This document shows, one piece after another, positions 1-8,763 of a stretch of DNA of 39,058 nucleotides. Source of the DNA: Bradyrhizobium sp. (lineage in GTDB: Bacteria; Pseudomonadota; Alphaproteobacteria; Rhizobiales; Beijerinckiaceae); the NCBI GenBank assembly GCA_004799435.1, contig SSMV01000051.1, positions 1 through 39,058 on the forward strand. Direction: 5' to 3'. The translations under genes and the position numbers were made by a program. How positions within the stretch are numbered: the first letter of the stretch is position 1; every line of letters begins with the position of its first letter. Under the pieces are notes generated by a model. That model searched no databases. It was given only the letters and a program-made list of their open reading frames with translations, and was not told where the DNA came from.

Positions 1-2597
1 CCAATCCGAAGTGGCGCGCAAGCTATGATATTTATGGCACGTCCTTTGAAGCCGACGCGGACGCCGTGCGCGCCATTGTGCTCGAAAGTCAGGGCCGCTA
101 CGCCGAGGCTGAAGCCGGTTACCGTCGCTCCGAAGCATTTCGTCGCGCGTCGCTGAAAGCTTTGCCGCGCTTCGAGACCCCCCCGCCGCCCGAGCAGATC
201 CAGCAGGCGGCCGAACTTGCTCTGCTGGCGGCCGCCCGAGCCGAGTCCAAACAGGGGCGCGTGGCGGAAGCAGAGGCGGATGCGCGCCGCGCGTTGCTCG
301 ATATCCTTGATCAGCAGGGCAAGTACTCGACTGCGAGCCCAGATTTCATCAATGGATTAGCCGGAATCCTGGTCGAGGAAGGCCGCTACGGCGATGCCGA
401 GCAACTGATGAAATCGGCGGTCGACGTGCAGAAGACGATCGGCGTAGCGGCGGATTCGCCCACCTATGTGCAGACGCTGGCGGAGCTCGGCGCTGTCCTC
501 GTCGCCCAGAGCAAGATGCAGGAAGCCAACGACACCTATAAGGAAATCGACGCGGCGATCGCGCAATGGCCGCCCGAGCGGCGCGAACTCTATCAGCACA
601 GTGAGTCGCGCATCGTCGCGCTCTATGCGGCCGGCAAATTCGACGACGGGATTGCGGCGGCGCAGGAACTTGTCAAGCGCCTGAGCGCGCGTGTCGGCGT
701 CGGCGCGTTCGATGTCGCCTCGGCGCAGGGGCTGCTGGCGATCGGCTATGCGCGCGGGGGGCGCGATGCCGAAGCGATCGCGACCTTCAAGGCCGCGATC
801 CCGGTGCTGACGACAGCGTCGCGGGAGGCGGCCGACAGCGACGATCCGACATTGACCGCCGCCCGCGGCGAGCGGGTGCGCCGCGCAATCGAGGCCTATA
901 TCGAGGTTCTCGCCAAGAGCGGCGGCGATGTCGCAGCCGAGACTTTCGCGCTTGCCGATCTGGTCCGCGGCCACGTGGTGGACCGCTCGCTTGCCGATTC
1001 GAGCGCGCGTTTCGCCGCCAAGGATCCGGCGCTGGCGGAACTGGCGCGCAACGAACAGGACCTCACCAAACAGATCAACGCCGAACTCGGCGTGCTCGAC
1101 AATATGCTGTCCCTGCCGGCCGATCAGCGCGACGATCAGGCGATGCGCGGCGTGACCGCCGAGATCGCCAAGCTGCGCGGCGAGGCCGCCGCGGCCAAGC
1201 AGGAAATCGATCGGCGCTTTCCCGCCTACGCCAGCTTGACGCGTCCCGGCTCGCCGCCGGTCGCCGCCATCCAGGCGGCGCTGCGGCCCGACGAAGCTTT
1301 GGTGTCCTTCTATTTCGGGCGCGACGCCAGCTATGTCTGGGCGATCCCCAAACAGGGCGCGATCGCTTTCGCCGCGATCCCGATGAAAGCCGACGAACTC
1401 AGCCAGAAGGTCGGCCAGTTGCGCAAGGCGCTTGAGCCCGAGGTCGAGCGGGTGGAGGAAATCCCCGCCTTCGACGTGGCGCTCGCCTATCAGCTTTACG
1501 CTTCGCTGCTCGCTCCGGTGGAGGCGAGCTGGAAAGACGCCAAGAGCCTGATCGTGACCACCAATGGCGCGCTTGGCGAATTGCCGCTCGGCCTGTTGCC
1601 GACCGCTGACGTCAAGCTTGAGCCGAAGCCGGGCGAGCCTTTGTTCGCCGAATATCGCAACGTGCCGTGGCTGGCGCGAAATTACGCGGTGACGGTCGCG
1701 CCCTCGGCTTCCGCGCTGGTGACCTTGCGCTCGCTGCCGCCGGGCGCGGCGACGCGCGACAGACTGATCGGCTTCGGCGATCCTTATTTCTCCGCCGACG
1801 AGGCGGCGCAGGCCGACGCCGAACTCGCCGCGGCCGCCGCGCCGGCGCCGGTCACCGTGGCTTCGGCCGCCGAATCCGACGCCAGCGCTAATGTGACGCG
1901 CGGCGCGCCGCTCAAATTGCGCGCCGCGCCGCAGACCGAGGGCGTCGACAAGGCTGAGCTCGCGATGCTGCCGCGGCTTCCCGACACGCGCGAGGAACTG
2001 ACCGCGATGGCGCGGGCGCTCGACGTCGATCCCGACAAGGCGCTGTTTCTGGGCCGCGCGGCCAATGAGGACAACGCCGAAAACAAGGATCTCTCGCATT
2101 ATCGGGTGATCGCCTTCGCCACCCACGGCCTGGTGCCCGGCGATCTCGACGGCCTGACCCAGCCGGCGCTCGCTTTGAGCGCGCCCGATGTCGCGAACGT
2201 CAAGGGCGACGGGCTGCTGACGGTGGAGAAGATCCTCGCTCTGAAGCTCGACGCCGACTGGGTGGTGCTGTCGGCCTGCAACACCGGCGCGGCCTCGGGC
2301 GCCGGGGCCGAGGCGGCCTCCGGGCTTGGCAGCGCCTTCTTCTATGCCGGCACCCGCGCCCTGCTGGTGACCAATTGGTCGGTCCATTCGGTTTCGGCCC
2401 GTCAATTGACGACCGATCTCTTCCGCCGTCAGGCGGCCGAGGCCGGGCTGTCGCGCGGCGAAGCCCTGCGCCGCTCGATGATGGCGCTGCTCGACGGCCC
2501 CGGCTTTGTCGACGGACAGGGACACAATCTCTACACTTACGCGCATCCGCTCTTCTGGGCGCCTTTCACCCTGATTGGCGACGGCGGCGGAAACTGA
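1..2597 (+). CDS. TPR-CHAT domain protein, 5' end outside window
   Basis: The reading frame is open to the left edge, so the N-terminus is missing; the first usable start inside is GTG at 66, but codons before it look coding. The N-terminal part holds degenerate TPR-like repeats (GRYAEAEAGYRRSE near residue 10 counted from 66, GRVAEAEADARRAL further on), followed by a helical, charged segment. The C-terminal half is a CHAT (caspase HetF associated with TPRs) domain. The expected catalytic pair is visible: His687 in FATHG (codon 2124-2126) and Cys738 in LSACNTG (codon 2277-2279). CHAT proteins are caspase-like cysteine peptidases, often gated by their TPRs. The gene is followed closely by an exported protein and a TIR-membrane protein on the same strand, which suggests one operon. 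Family assignment is secure; substrate and cellular location are unknown because a signal peptide would lie outside the window. Confidence 0.9.
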   Translation, partial: NPKWRASYDIYGTSFEADADAVRAIVLESQGRYAEAEAGYRRSEAFRRASLKALPRFETPPPPEQIQQAAELALLAAARAESKQGRVAEAEADARRALLDILDQQGKYSTASPDFINGLAGILVEEGRYGDAEQLMKSAVDVQKTIGVAADSPTYVQTLAELGAVLVAQSKMQEANDTYKEIDAAIAQWPPERRELYQHSESRIVALYAAGKFDDGIAAAQELVKRLSARVGVGAFDVASAQGLLAIGYARGGRDAEAIATFKAAIPVLTTASREAADSDDPTLTAARGERVRRAIEAYIEVLAKSGGDVAAETFALADLVRGHVVDRSLADSSARFAAKDPALAELARNEQDLTKQINAELGVLDNMLSLPADQRDDQAMRGVTAEIAKLRGEAAAAKQEIDRRFPAYASLTRPGSPPVAAIQAALRPDEALVSFYFGRDASYVWAIPKQGAIAFAAIPMKADELSQKVGQLRKALEPEVERVEEIPAFDVALAYQLYASLLAPVEASWKDAKSLIVTTNGALGELPLGLLPTADVKLEPKPGEPLFAEYRNVPWLARNYAVTVAPSASALVTLRSLPPGAATRDRLIGFGDPYFSADEAAQADAELAAAAAPAPVTVASAAESDASANVTRGAPLKLRAAPQTEGVDKAELAMLPRLPDTREELTAMARALDVDPDKALFLGRAANEDNAENKDLSHYRVIAFATHGLVPGDLDGLTQPALALSAPDVANVKGDGLLTVEKILALKLDADWVVLSACNTGAASGAGAEAASGLGSAFFYAGTRALLVTNWSVHSVSARQLTTDLFRRQAAEAGLSRGEALRRSMMALLDGPGFVDGQGHNLYTYAHPLFWAPFTLIGDGGGN

Positions 2598-2637
2598 GGC
2601 GGCGGAACTAAAGCTGAATACGGGGAGCGTTGAGGCG

Positions 2638-3123
2638 ATGACGGAGGGGGTAACAGCGAGCTTGGTGACGGGGAGGGTGGGCGCTTTCGTCGCAACGCTG
2701 TTTGCTTTGGCGCTCGCCGGCGCCGCCCAGGCGCAAACGCTGCAACTGGTCACGCCCGAGGAATCGGCGCTGCCGGCCGGCGCCCCGCCGTCGCTGGAGT
2801 TTCGCGGCAGCCCGACGCGCCGGCCGAGCATTCAGGTCGTCTCGCCGCCGCCCTCGGCCGGCCTCGTGCATTCGCCGCTCGATCTGAAGCTGCGCTTCCA
2901 TGCTTTCGGCGGCGCCGAGATCGATCCTGAATCGGTTGTCGTGACCTATCTGAAAAACCCCGCCATCGACGTCACCCAGCGCCTCGCGCCCTTCATCACC
3001 GCGGATGGCGTCGAGATCGACCATGCCGAACTGCCGCCCGGCGATCACCAATTCTGGGTTGAGCTGAAAGACAAGACCGGCCGCTCCGGCGCAATCGCCT
3101 TCACCGTGCAAGTCGCCAAGTAG
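2638..3123 (+). CDS. Small exported beta-sandwich-like protein
   Basis: I do not recognise a named family. The chosen ATG at 2638 has a purine-rich GGGGAG about 11 bases upstream and gives a clean signal peptide: a hydrophobic stretch ending in LAGAAQA, with cleavage expected after residue 32. A TTG at 2575 would add 21 residues and overlap the CHAT gene, but would bury the signal peptide. The mature part (about 130 residues) is rich in alternating hydrophobic strands, with a proline-rich linker and a C-terminal segment (PPGDHQFWVELKDKTG) resembling Ig-like or bacterial beta-sandwich domains. It sits 40 bases after the CHAT gene and 10 bases before the TIR gene, so co-transcription is likely. 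A periplasmic partner or sensor role is inference from position only. Confidence 0.75.
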   Translation: MTEGVTASLVTGRVGAFVATLFALALAGAAQAQTLQLVTPEESALPAGAPPSLEFRGSPTRRPSIQVVSPPPSAGLVHSPLDLKLRFHAFGGAEIDPESVVVTYLKNPAIDVTQRLAPFITADGVEIDHAELPPGDHQFWVELKDKTGRSGAIAFTVQVAK

Positions 3124-3133
3124 GGCGGCGAGC

Positions 3134-4036
3134 ATGCCGAATATCGCGATCTCCTATCGTCGATCCGACAGTTCGGCGCTGGCGGGTCGCATTTTCGATC
3201 GGCTGACGACGCGCTACGGCAAACACGCCGTCTTCATGGACGTCGACAATATTCCGGTCGGCGTCGATTTCCGTGACCATATCGACCAGACGTTGCGCCA
3301 TACCGAGATTCTTCTGGTGGTGATCGGCGCGCAGTGGGTTGGCGCGCGCGACGGCGCCGACGCGCGCATCTTCGAGACCGCCGATCCGGTGCGCGTCGAA
3401 GTCGAGACCGCGCTGACGCGCAAGACGACGATCATCCCGGTGCTGATCGACGGGGCGAAAATGCCTGAGGCCGGGCGGCTTCCCGACACATTCGGCAATT
3501 TTGCCTATCTCAACGCCGCCGATGTGACGACCGGCCGCGACTTTCACGCGCAGATGGATCGCCTGATCGCCGCCATCGATCAGGCCAGCGCCGGCCGATC
3601 CGGCGAGACCGCCGGTGTCTATAGGCGCGACAAGGCCAATGCGCTCGTTCTGCTCGGCGCGGATGCGGCGCGCTATGTCCTGGCGCCGCTCTGTCTGCTG
3701 CTGGTCGCGCATTATCTCGTGGTGCTGGCCTTCGACCTCAAGCTCGCCTGGCTCTGGCTCGCCTGCGTCGTCGCGCCGCTCGGCTTCGGCGCCGCCCTGA
3801 GGCTGACGAGCGCGCGCGGCCTTGCGACGGCGAGCGGATTCGCGATTGCGCTCGGCGCGCTCGCTACCATCGGCATGACGCTGTCGGAGAGCTTCGCCAC
3901 CGGCGATCCCGTCATGCCGCAGACGCGCTATGAATGGCTCGACAATTTCCAGTTCTTCGCCTGTATCGCGCTGTGCTTCGTCGCCGGCTATGCGCTCGCC
4001 AAGGCGGCGCCAGCGCGCTGGCGCGGCCCACGCTAA
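3134..4036 (+). CDS. TIR-domain protein with C-terminal membrane helices
   Basis: Residues 1-150 form a TIR_2-type domain: it opens with the typical AISYRRSDS, continues with VFMDVDNIPVG, and has the VRVEVETAL helix where Glu89 is the likely NADase-type catalytic glutamate, then IIPVLIDGAKMP. Residues about 180-295 contain roughly four hydrophobic segments (LAPLCLLLVAHYLVVLAF, LWLACVVAPLGFGAAL, GFAIALGALATIGM, FFACIALCFVAGYALA), so the protein should be anchored with the TIR domain in the cytoplasm. Bacterial TIR domains commonly cleave NAD+ or make signalling nucleotides, often in anti-phage defence; whether this one does is not shown by sequence. It is the last gene of the CHAT cluster, 10 bases after the exported protein, and convergent with dps. 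An 18-base perfect palindrome (4007-4024) lies in its 3' end. Confidence 0.88.
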   Translation: MPNIAISYRRSDSSALAGRIFDRLTTRYGKHAVFMDVDNIPVGVDFRDHIDQTLRHTEILLVVIGAQWVGARDGADARIFETADPVRVEVETALTRKTTIIPVLIDGAKMPEAGRLPDTFGNFAYLNAADVTTGRDFHAQMDRLIAAIDQASAGRSGETAGVYRRDKANALVLLGADAARYVLAPLCLLLVAHYLVVLAFDLKLAWLWLACVVAPLGFGAALRLTSARGLATASGFAIALGALATIGMTLSESFATGDPVMPQTRYEWLDNFQFFACIALCFVAGYALAKAAPARWRGPR

Positions 4037-4046
4037 AGGCGCGCGC

Positions 4047-4583
4047 TCAGTCGTTCGCCCCCGGAGCGCCACGGGTCGATTCGAACAGGAACCAGGTCCG
4101 TCGCTCGGTCTCGTCGATCCAGACTTCGAGAAGGCTGGTCGTCGCCACGTCGCCGTGGCTCTCGCATGTGTCGTGAACTTCGCGCATGATCCCGGTTAGC
4201 GTCTGATTGTCTTCTCGCAATTCGGCGAGCATGCCGTGCGGCGAGACATAGTCGGCGTCATTGTCGCGGATGCGCTGGCGACGCGAGATGTCGCCGATCG
4301 AGCGCAGGCTTGGCCCGCCGATCTTGCGGGCGCGCTCGGCGATCGGGTCGGTCATCGCGAAAATCTGGTCGCTGTGCTCATCGAGCAGCAGATGATAGTC
4401 GCGAAAATGCGGGCCGCTCATATGCCAATGGAAATTCTTGGTCTTCAGATAAAGAGCGAAGACATCGGCCAGCAATCCCGCGAGCGCGGCCGAAATATCC
4501 CGGGTTGCGTCCGCCCCCAGATCGGTTGGCGTTCCCAGACGTTCGCGCGTCTGCGCGTCTTTTGGCGATGTCGCTTTCGTCAT
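4047..4583 (-). CDS. dps: Dps family DNA-binding ferritin-like protein
   Basis: A 178-residue Dps/miniferritin. Dps dodecamers oxidise ferrous iron with hydrogen peroxide, store the iron and protect DNA. The inter-subunit ferroxidase residues line up with E. coli Dps: His52 in KNFHWHMSG, His64 and Asp68 in YHLLLDEH, Asp79 and Glu83 in DPIAERARKIGG. The frame extends upstream, but ATG at 4583 is the start because it follows GGAGG at a good distance and the extension overlaps another gene. It lies 19 bases downstream of the DUF6582-type gene, and both are probably one transcript. It is convergent with the TIR gene, with only 10 bases between stops. Confidence 0.93.
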   Translation of the reverse strand: MTKATSPKDAQTRERLGTPTDLGADATRDISAALAGLLADVFALYLKTKNFHWHMSGPHFRDYHLLLDEHSDQIFAMTDPIAERARKIGGPSLRSIGDISRRQRIRDNDADYVSPHGMLAELREDNQTLTGIMREVHDTCESHGDVATTSLLEVWIDETERRTWFLFESTRGAPGAND

Positions 4584-4602
4584 TCGATCCTCCGGATTGG
4601 CC

Positions 4603-4935
4603 TTACGTCTTGCTTTCGCGTTTGCGCGTTGCGGCCGCCTTGACGGCGGCCTCCTTGCGATGGGGTTGCGGATGGACGCCGAGATCGCGCCATGAGGTCT
4701 CCGACAGTTCGACCTTATACTGTTTCGCCGCCTTTTCGATATTGGCGAAAGCGAGCGCCCGGTCGTGATCGGAAACGCCTTCGACCTGATCGAAGCGCGC
4801 CACCGCGTTGCGAACATGGCGGGCGTCGGTCATCGGCTCGGCGCGCTGTTTGGGAAAGGCGAAGACGGAATCGGGCAGATCGCTGCGTTTGGTCAGACGC
4901 CCGTGTTTCTCGTGAGGCTTCCAGGTCGCGCGCAT
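4603..4935 (-). CDS. DUF6582-type conserved hypothetical protein
   Basis: A 110-residue basic protein recognised by LPDSVFAFPKQR, then HVRNAVARFDQVEGVSD and a C-terminal Lys/Arg-rich tail. This pattern matches a small conserved family (DUF6582 as I recall it) found in many proteobacteria, with no established function. ATG at 4935 is preferred; a TTG at 4962 would add nine residues. Neither has a strong ribosome site. It precedes dps by 19 bases, suggesting co-expression with an oxidative-stress or starvation protein. The basic C-terminus could bind nucleic acid, which is only inference from charge. Confidence 0.75.
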   Translation of the reverse strand: MRATWKPHEKHGRLTKRSDLPDSVFAFPKQRAEPMTDARHVRNAVARFDQVEGVSDHDRALAFANIEKAAKQYKVELSETSWRDLGVHPQPHRKEAAVKAAATRKRESKT

Positions 4936-5032
4936 TGAGGCCGTCCAGGGGATGCTCGACAATTAACCCTGGGAGAGGGAGATTGTTCCGACCCGCAAGC
5001 GGGTGCGTCAACCGGCATTTCGGAGGCGGACG

Positions 5033-5737
5033 ATGATCGAGCTTTATTATTGGCCGACGCCGAACGGGCACAAGATCACCCTTTTTCTCGAAGAGGCCGG
5101 TCTCGAATATCGCATTCATCCGGTGGCGATCGGCGCCGGCGAGCAGTTCAAGCCGGAATTTCTGGCGATCTCGCCCAATAATCGCATTCCGGCCATCGTC
5201 GACCGGGAGCCAGCCGACGGCGGCGAGCCGCTTTCGGTGTTCGAATCGGGCGCGATCCTGCTCTATCTCGCCGAGAAGATCGGCCAATTCCTGCCGCCCG
5301 ACCTGCGCGGCCGCAAGGCGACGCTCGAATGGCTGTTCTGGCAGGTCGGCGGCCTCGGCCCAATGGCCGGGCAGAACAATCATTTCGCCAATTATGCGCC
5401 GGAGAAAATCCCCTACGCCATCGCCCGCTATGTCAACGAGACCAATCGTCTCTACGGCGTGCTCAACGGCCGGCTGGCCCGCAACGCCTTCCTGGCGGGC
5501 GAGGATTACACGATCGCCGACATGGCTTCCTATCCATGGGTCGTCCAATGGAAGCGACACGGGCAGAATCTCGACGATTTTGCCAATCTGCGCCGCTGGT
5601 TTGACGCCATCGGCGCGCGCCCGGCGACGACGCGGGCCTACGCCAGGGGCGAGCCCTACGCCACTCAACCGACGGTGACCGAGGAAAGCCGCAAGATCCT
5701 GTTCGGCCAGACGGCGGCGAGTCTCGGACCGCGCTGA
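5033..5737 (+). CDS. yfcG: Glutathione transferase, YfcG-type disulfide oxidoreductase
   Basis: A 234-residue Nu-class GST closely resembling E. coli YfcG along its length. The N-terminal thioredoxin-like domain carries PTPNGHK, giving Thr9 and Asn11, the two residues known to matter in YfcG instead of a classical Tyr/Ser. ISPNNRIPAIVD and ESGAILLYLAEK form the glutathione-binding region, followed by LFWQVGGLGPM and NHHF-like NNHFANYAP in the helical domain. YfcG uses glutathione or glutathione disulfide to reduce disulfides and has peroxidase activity. ATG at 5033 follows GGAGG by six bases; an upstream in-frame start at 5003 is not supported. It is divergent from the dps pair and is followed by uvrB, without obvious functional linkage. 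Confidence 0.93.
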   Translation: MIELYYWPTPNGHKITLFLEEAGLEYRIHPVAIGAGEQFKPEFLAISPNNRIPAIVDREPADGGEPLSVFESGAILLYLAEKIGQFLPPDLRGRKATLEWLFWQVGGLGPMAGQNNHFANYAPEKIPYAIARYVNETNRLYGVLNGRLARNAFLAGEDYTIADMASYPWVVQWKRHGQNLDDFANLRRWFDAIGARPATTRAYARGEPYATQPTVTEESRKILFGQTAASLGPR

Positions 5738-5818
5738 GCGCGCCGCTGACGGATTTCGATCGTCGCGCCATCTTCCCAGCATCTTCCCTCTTGCGTCCCT
5801 TCCCCCCATATTCGCCCC

Positions 5819-8350
5819 ATGCCGAAATCAGACACGCCGCGGAAACCGACGGGCGCCAAATCGACGCGCGCCCAAGGATCGAGTGCCCAAGAGTCACGAG
5901 GCAAGGCGTCGCGACCCGATGTCCATCCGCTCGACGAGCACCTCGCCGCGCTGCTCAATCCGGCGCTGGTCGATAAGCCTTCAGACGCGCCGCAGGCTTT
6001 CGGCGAAGGCCCGCAGGCACGGTTTTCCGCGGTCGCCGATTCGCATCCGCGCGGGCTGACCGGCGCGACCGCTTCGGCCGAGTCGCTCAAAAGCCTGCTC
6101 GAACTTGGCGACCCCAATATTCGTGACCGGCCGGCCTGGACGCCGCATCGGCCGACGCGACCGGAAAAGTCCGAAGGCGGCCGCAAGTTCAAGATCGTCT
6201 CGGAGTTCGAGCCCAAGGGCGATCAGCCGCAGGCGATCGCCGCGCTGGTTGAGGGCGTCAGCGCGCAGGAGCGTGACCAGACCCTGCTCGGCGTCACCGG
6301 CTCGGGCAAGACTTTCACCATGGCCAAGGTGATCGAGGCGACCCAGCGCCCGGCGCTGATTCTCGCGCCCAACAAAACACTCGCAGCTCAGCTCTATGGC
6401 GAGTTCAAGAGCTTCTTTCCCGACAATGCGGTCGAGTATTTCGTCTCTTACTACGACTATTACCAGCCCGAGGCCTATGTGCCGCGGTCCGACACCTATA
6501 TCGAGAAGGAATCCTCGATCAACGAGCAGATCGACCGCATGCGCCACGCCGCGACGCGCGCCGTGCTGGAGCGCGACGACGTCATCATCGTCGCCTCGGT
6601 GTCCTGCATCTACGGCATCGGCTCGGTCGAGACCTACACCGCGATGACCTTCTCGCTGGCGGTGGGCGAGAAAATCGACCAGCGGCAGGTGATCGCCGAT
6701 CTCGTCGCGCTGCAATATCGCCGCTCGCTTGGCGATTTTTCGCGCGGCGTGTTCCGCGTGCGCGGCGACACGCTCGAGCTCTTCCCCGCGCACTATGAGG
6801 ATCGCGCCTGGCGCATCGGCTTTTTCGGCGACGAGATCGAGCAGATCGTTGAATTCGATCCGCTGACCGGGCAGAAGTCGCAGGACCTCGAATTCGTCAA
6901 GGTCTATGCCAACAGCCATTACGTGACGCCGCGCCCGACGCTGCTGCAGTCGATGGACGCGATCAAGAGCGAATTGAAAGGGCGGCTCGACCAGCTCAAC
7001 GCGCAGAACCGTCTGCTGGAGGCCCAGCGGCTGGAACAGCGCACGATGTTCGATCTCGAAATGCTGCAGGCGACCGGCTCCTGCGCCGGCATCGAGAATT
7101 ATTCGCGCTATCTCACCGGCCGGCGCCCCGGCGAGCCGCCGCCGACGCTATTCGAATATCTGCCCGACAATGCGCTGATCTTCGCCGACGAGAGCCATGT
7201 GACGATCCCGCAGATCGGCGGCATGTATCGCGGCGACTATCGCCGCAAGGCGACGCTGGCCGAATATGGCTTCCGTCTGCCTTCCTGCATGGACAATCGG
7301 CCGCTGCGCTTCGAGGAATGGGACGCGATGCGGCCGCAAAGCGTCTATGTCTCGGCGACGCCCGGCAAATGGGAGATGGAGCGCACCGCCGGCGCCTTCG
7401 TCGAACAGGTGATCCGGCCGACCGGGCTGATCGACCCGCCGGTCGAGGTGCGTTCGGCGCGCACGCAGGTCGACGATCTGCTCGGCGAGGTCAAGCGCGT
7501 CGCCAAGGCCGGCTATCGCACGCTGGTGACGACGCTGACCAAGCGGATGTCCGAGGACCTGACCGAATATCTGCACGAGAACGGCGTGCGCGTGCGCTAC
7601 ATGCATTCCGACATCGAGACGCTGGAGCGGATCGAGATCATTCGCGATCTCAGGCTCGGCGCCTTCGACGTGCTGGTCGGCATCAACCTGTTGCGCGAGG
7701 GGCTCGACATTCCCGAATGCGCGCTGGTCGCAATTCTCGACGCCGACAAGGAGGGTTTCCTGCGCTCGGAGACCTCGCTGGTGCAGACGATCGGCCGCGC
7801 CGCGCGCAATGTCGACGGCAGGGTGATCCTCTACGCCGATAACGTGACGGGCTCGATGCAGCGCGCGATGGAGGAGACCAGCCGCCGCCGCGACAAGCAG
7901 CGCGCCTATAACGAGGCCAATGGCATCACGCCGGAGACGATCCGGCGTGGCATCCAGGACATTCTCGGTTCCGCCTACGAGGCCGACCATGTCACCGTCG
8001 ATATCGGCCTCGCCGGCGCCGCGCCGATCGGCCACAATCTTCAGGCGACGATCGCCGATCTCGACAAGCGGATGAAGGCGGCGGCGGGCGATCTCGAATT
8101 CGAAGAGGCGGCGCGGCTGCGCGACGAGATCAAGCGGCTGCAAGCGGTCGAACTCGCCATCGGCGACGATCCGCTGGCGCGCCAGAGCGCGGTCGAAGCG
8201 GCGGGCGGCGGCTATGAGGGCGAGCGGCCGTTCGGCCGCGCCGCCAATACGCCGCGCGGCCCCCGCAAACCGCAGGACGCCGACATGGGCCCGCATAATT
8301 GGGGCGGCGGCGAAGCGCGACCGAAGGGCGGCGGACGGCGGAAGAGATAA
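5819..8350 (+). CDS. uvrB: UvrABC excision nuclease subunit B
   Basis: An 843-residue UvrB, the damage-verifying helicase-like subunit of nucleotide excision repair. The canonical protein begins near residue 123 ([14 protein letters not shown]). Walker A is GVTGSGKTF (residues 158-166), the beta-hairpin that probes damage includes [12 protein letters not shown], later come DESHVT (motif II region), REGLDIPE and QTIGRAARN (motifs V/VI), and a C-terminal UVR coiled coil ([17 protein letters not shown]). About 120 residues precede the conserved core, rich in Pro, Ser and Ala and containing [15 protein letters not shown]; such extensions occur in Hyphomicrobiales UvrB. About 85 low-complexity residues follow the UVR motif. 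No strong ribosome site precedes ATG 5819, but no better start keeps the conserved extension. Confidence 0.97.
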   Translation: MPKSDTPRKPTGAKSTRAQGSSAQESRGKASRPDVHPLDEHLAALLNPALVDKPSDAPQAFGEGPQARFSAVADSHPRGLTGATASAESLKSLLELGDPNIRDRPAWTPHRPTRPEKSEGGRKFKIVSEFEPKGDQPQAIAALVEGVSAQERDQTLLGVTGSGKTFTMAKVIEATQRPALILAPNKTLAAQLYGEFKSFFPDNAVEYFVSYYDYYQPEAYVPRSDTYIEKESSINEQIDRMRHAATRAVLERDDVIIVASVSCIYGIGSVETYTAMTFSLAVGEKIDQRQVIADLVALQYRRSLGDFSRGVFRVRGDTLELFPAHYEDRAWRIGFFGDEIEQIVEFDPLTGQKSQDLEFVKVYANSHYVTPRPTLLQSMDAIKSELKGRLDQLNAQNRLLEAQRLEQRTMFDLEMLQATGSCAGIENYSRYLTGRRPGEPPPTLFEYLPDNALIFADESHVTIPQIGGMYRGDYRRKATLAEYGFRLPSCMDNRPLRFEEWDAMRPQSVYVSATPGKWEMERTAGAFVEQVIRPTGLIDPPVEVRSARTQVDDLLGEVKRVAKAGYRTLVTTLTKRMSEDLTEYLHENGVRVRYMHSDIETLERIEIIRDLRLGAFDVLVGINLLREGLDIPECALVAILDADKEGFLRSETSLVQTIGRAARNVDGRVILYADNVTGSMQRAMEETSRRRDKQRAYNEANGITPETIRRGIQDILGSAYEADHVTVDIGLAGAAPIGHNLQATIADLDKRMKAAAGDLEFEEAARLRDEIKRLQAVELAIGDDPLARQSAVEAAGGGYEGERPFGRAANTPRGPRKPQDADMGPHNWGGGEARPKGGGRRKR

Positions 8351-8375
8351 GACGCCTCGCTGCGTGCATCTCTCT

Positions 8376-8491
8376 GTCATGGCCGGGCTTGTCCCGGCCA
8401 TCCACGTCTTTGAACTCGGCCAAGGTCGGAGCAAAGCGCTGTAGCGCTCCGCGCGAAAGTCATGGATGGCCGGGACAAGCCCGGCCATGAC
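8376..8491. repeat. 116-bp palindromic element, copy A
   Basis: The two ends are inverted repeats of about 29 bases, beginning GTCATGGCCGGGCTTGTCCC. Each arm is itself a hairpin (ATGGCCGGG-CTTGT-CCCGGCCAT), so the element can fold into a cloverleaf or cruciform. The centre has AGCGC-TGTA-GCGCT. A second copy lies 388 bases away. Dispersed elements with this core are common in Hyphomicrobiales genomes. It has no coding capacity and resembles a MITE or REP-type sequence. Confidence 0.9.
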
Positions 8492-8524
8492 GGTTTAGGG
8501 ATTGCGCTCAAGGCGCGAATGCCT

Positions 8525-8608
8525 CCGTCATTGCGAGCGTCAGCGAAGCAATCCAGACCGCTGGATCCTGACCGGATTGCTTCGTCGCTTCGCTCCTCGC
8601 AATGACGG
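8525..8608. repeat. GTCATTGCGAG-type palindromic repeat
   Basis: An imperfect palindrome running from CCGTCATTGCGAGCG to CTCGCAATGACGG, with an inner pair GAAGCAATCC/GGATTGCTTC around a short centre. The same family appears again at 23067-23156. It is a dispersed non-coding repeat typical of alphaproteobacterial intergenic regions. Confidence 0.85.
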
Positions 8609-8651
8609 CCGTGACCCTATGCCCTCGTTCTGAGGAGCACGCGAAACGGGC

Positions 8652-8691
8652 GTCTCGAAGGACGAGGGTTCCTTGGGGCATCCTTCGAGGC
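8652..8691. repeat. CTCGAAGGA inverted repeat
   Basis: The arms GTCTCGAAGGACG and CATCCTTCGAGGC face each other with one or two mismatches across about 16 bases. It sits between the GTCATTGCGAG repeat and the CCTCTCCCC hairpin, and is part of the same repeat nest. Confidence 0.55.
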
Positions 8692-8707
8692 GCTGACGCA
8701 TCGCGCT

Positions 8708-8730
8708 CCTCTCCCCGCTTGCGGGAGAGG
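8708..8730. repeat. CCTCTCCCC hairpin repeat
   Basis: CCTCTCCCCGC, a two-base loop and GCGGGAGAGG can pair with one bulged C. It is followed by CAGGGAGAGGGG. The same hairpin, in perfect form, lies between glyQ and glyS at 25456-25479. Confidence 0.6.
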
Positions 8731-8763
8731 CAGGGAGAGGGGCGTCGCGCCGCGCATCTCGCC

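Noticed and set aside
357-2831. A long open frame on the minus strand opposite the CHAT gene
   Set aside because: Such antisense frames are a by-product of GC-rich codon usage. The translation is Arg/Gly-rich low complexity with no recognisable domain, while the plus strand has clear CHAT motifs.
4007-4024. An 18-base perfect palindrome GCGCCAGCG/CGCTGGCGC as a terminator
   Set aside because: It has no loop or T-tract and lies within the coding end of the TIR gene. In GC-rich coding sequence such palindromes are expected by chance.
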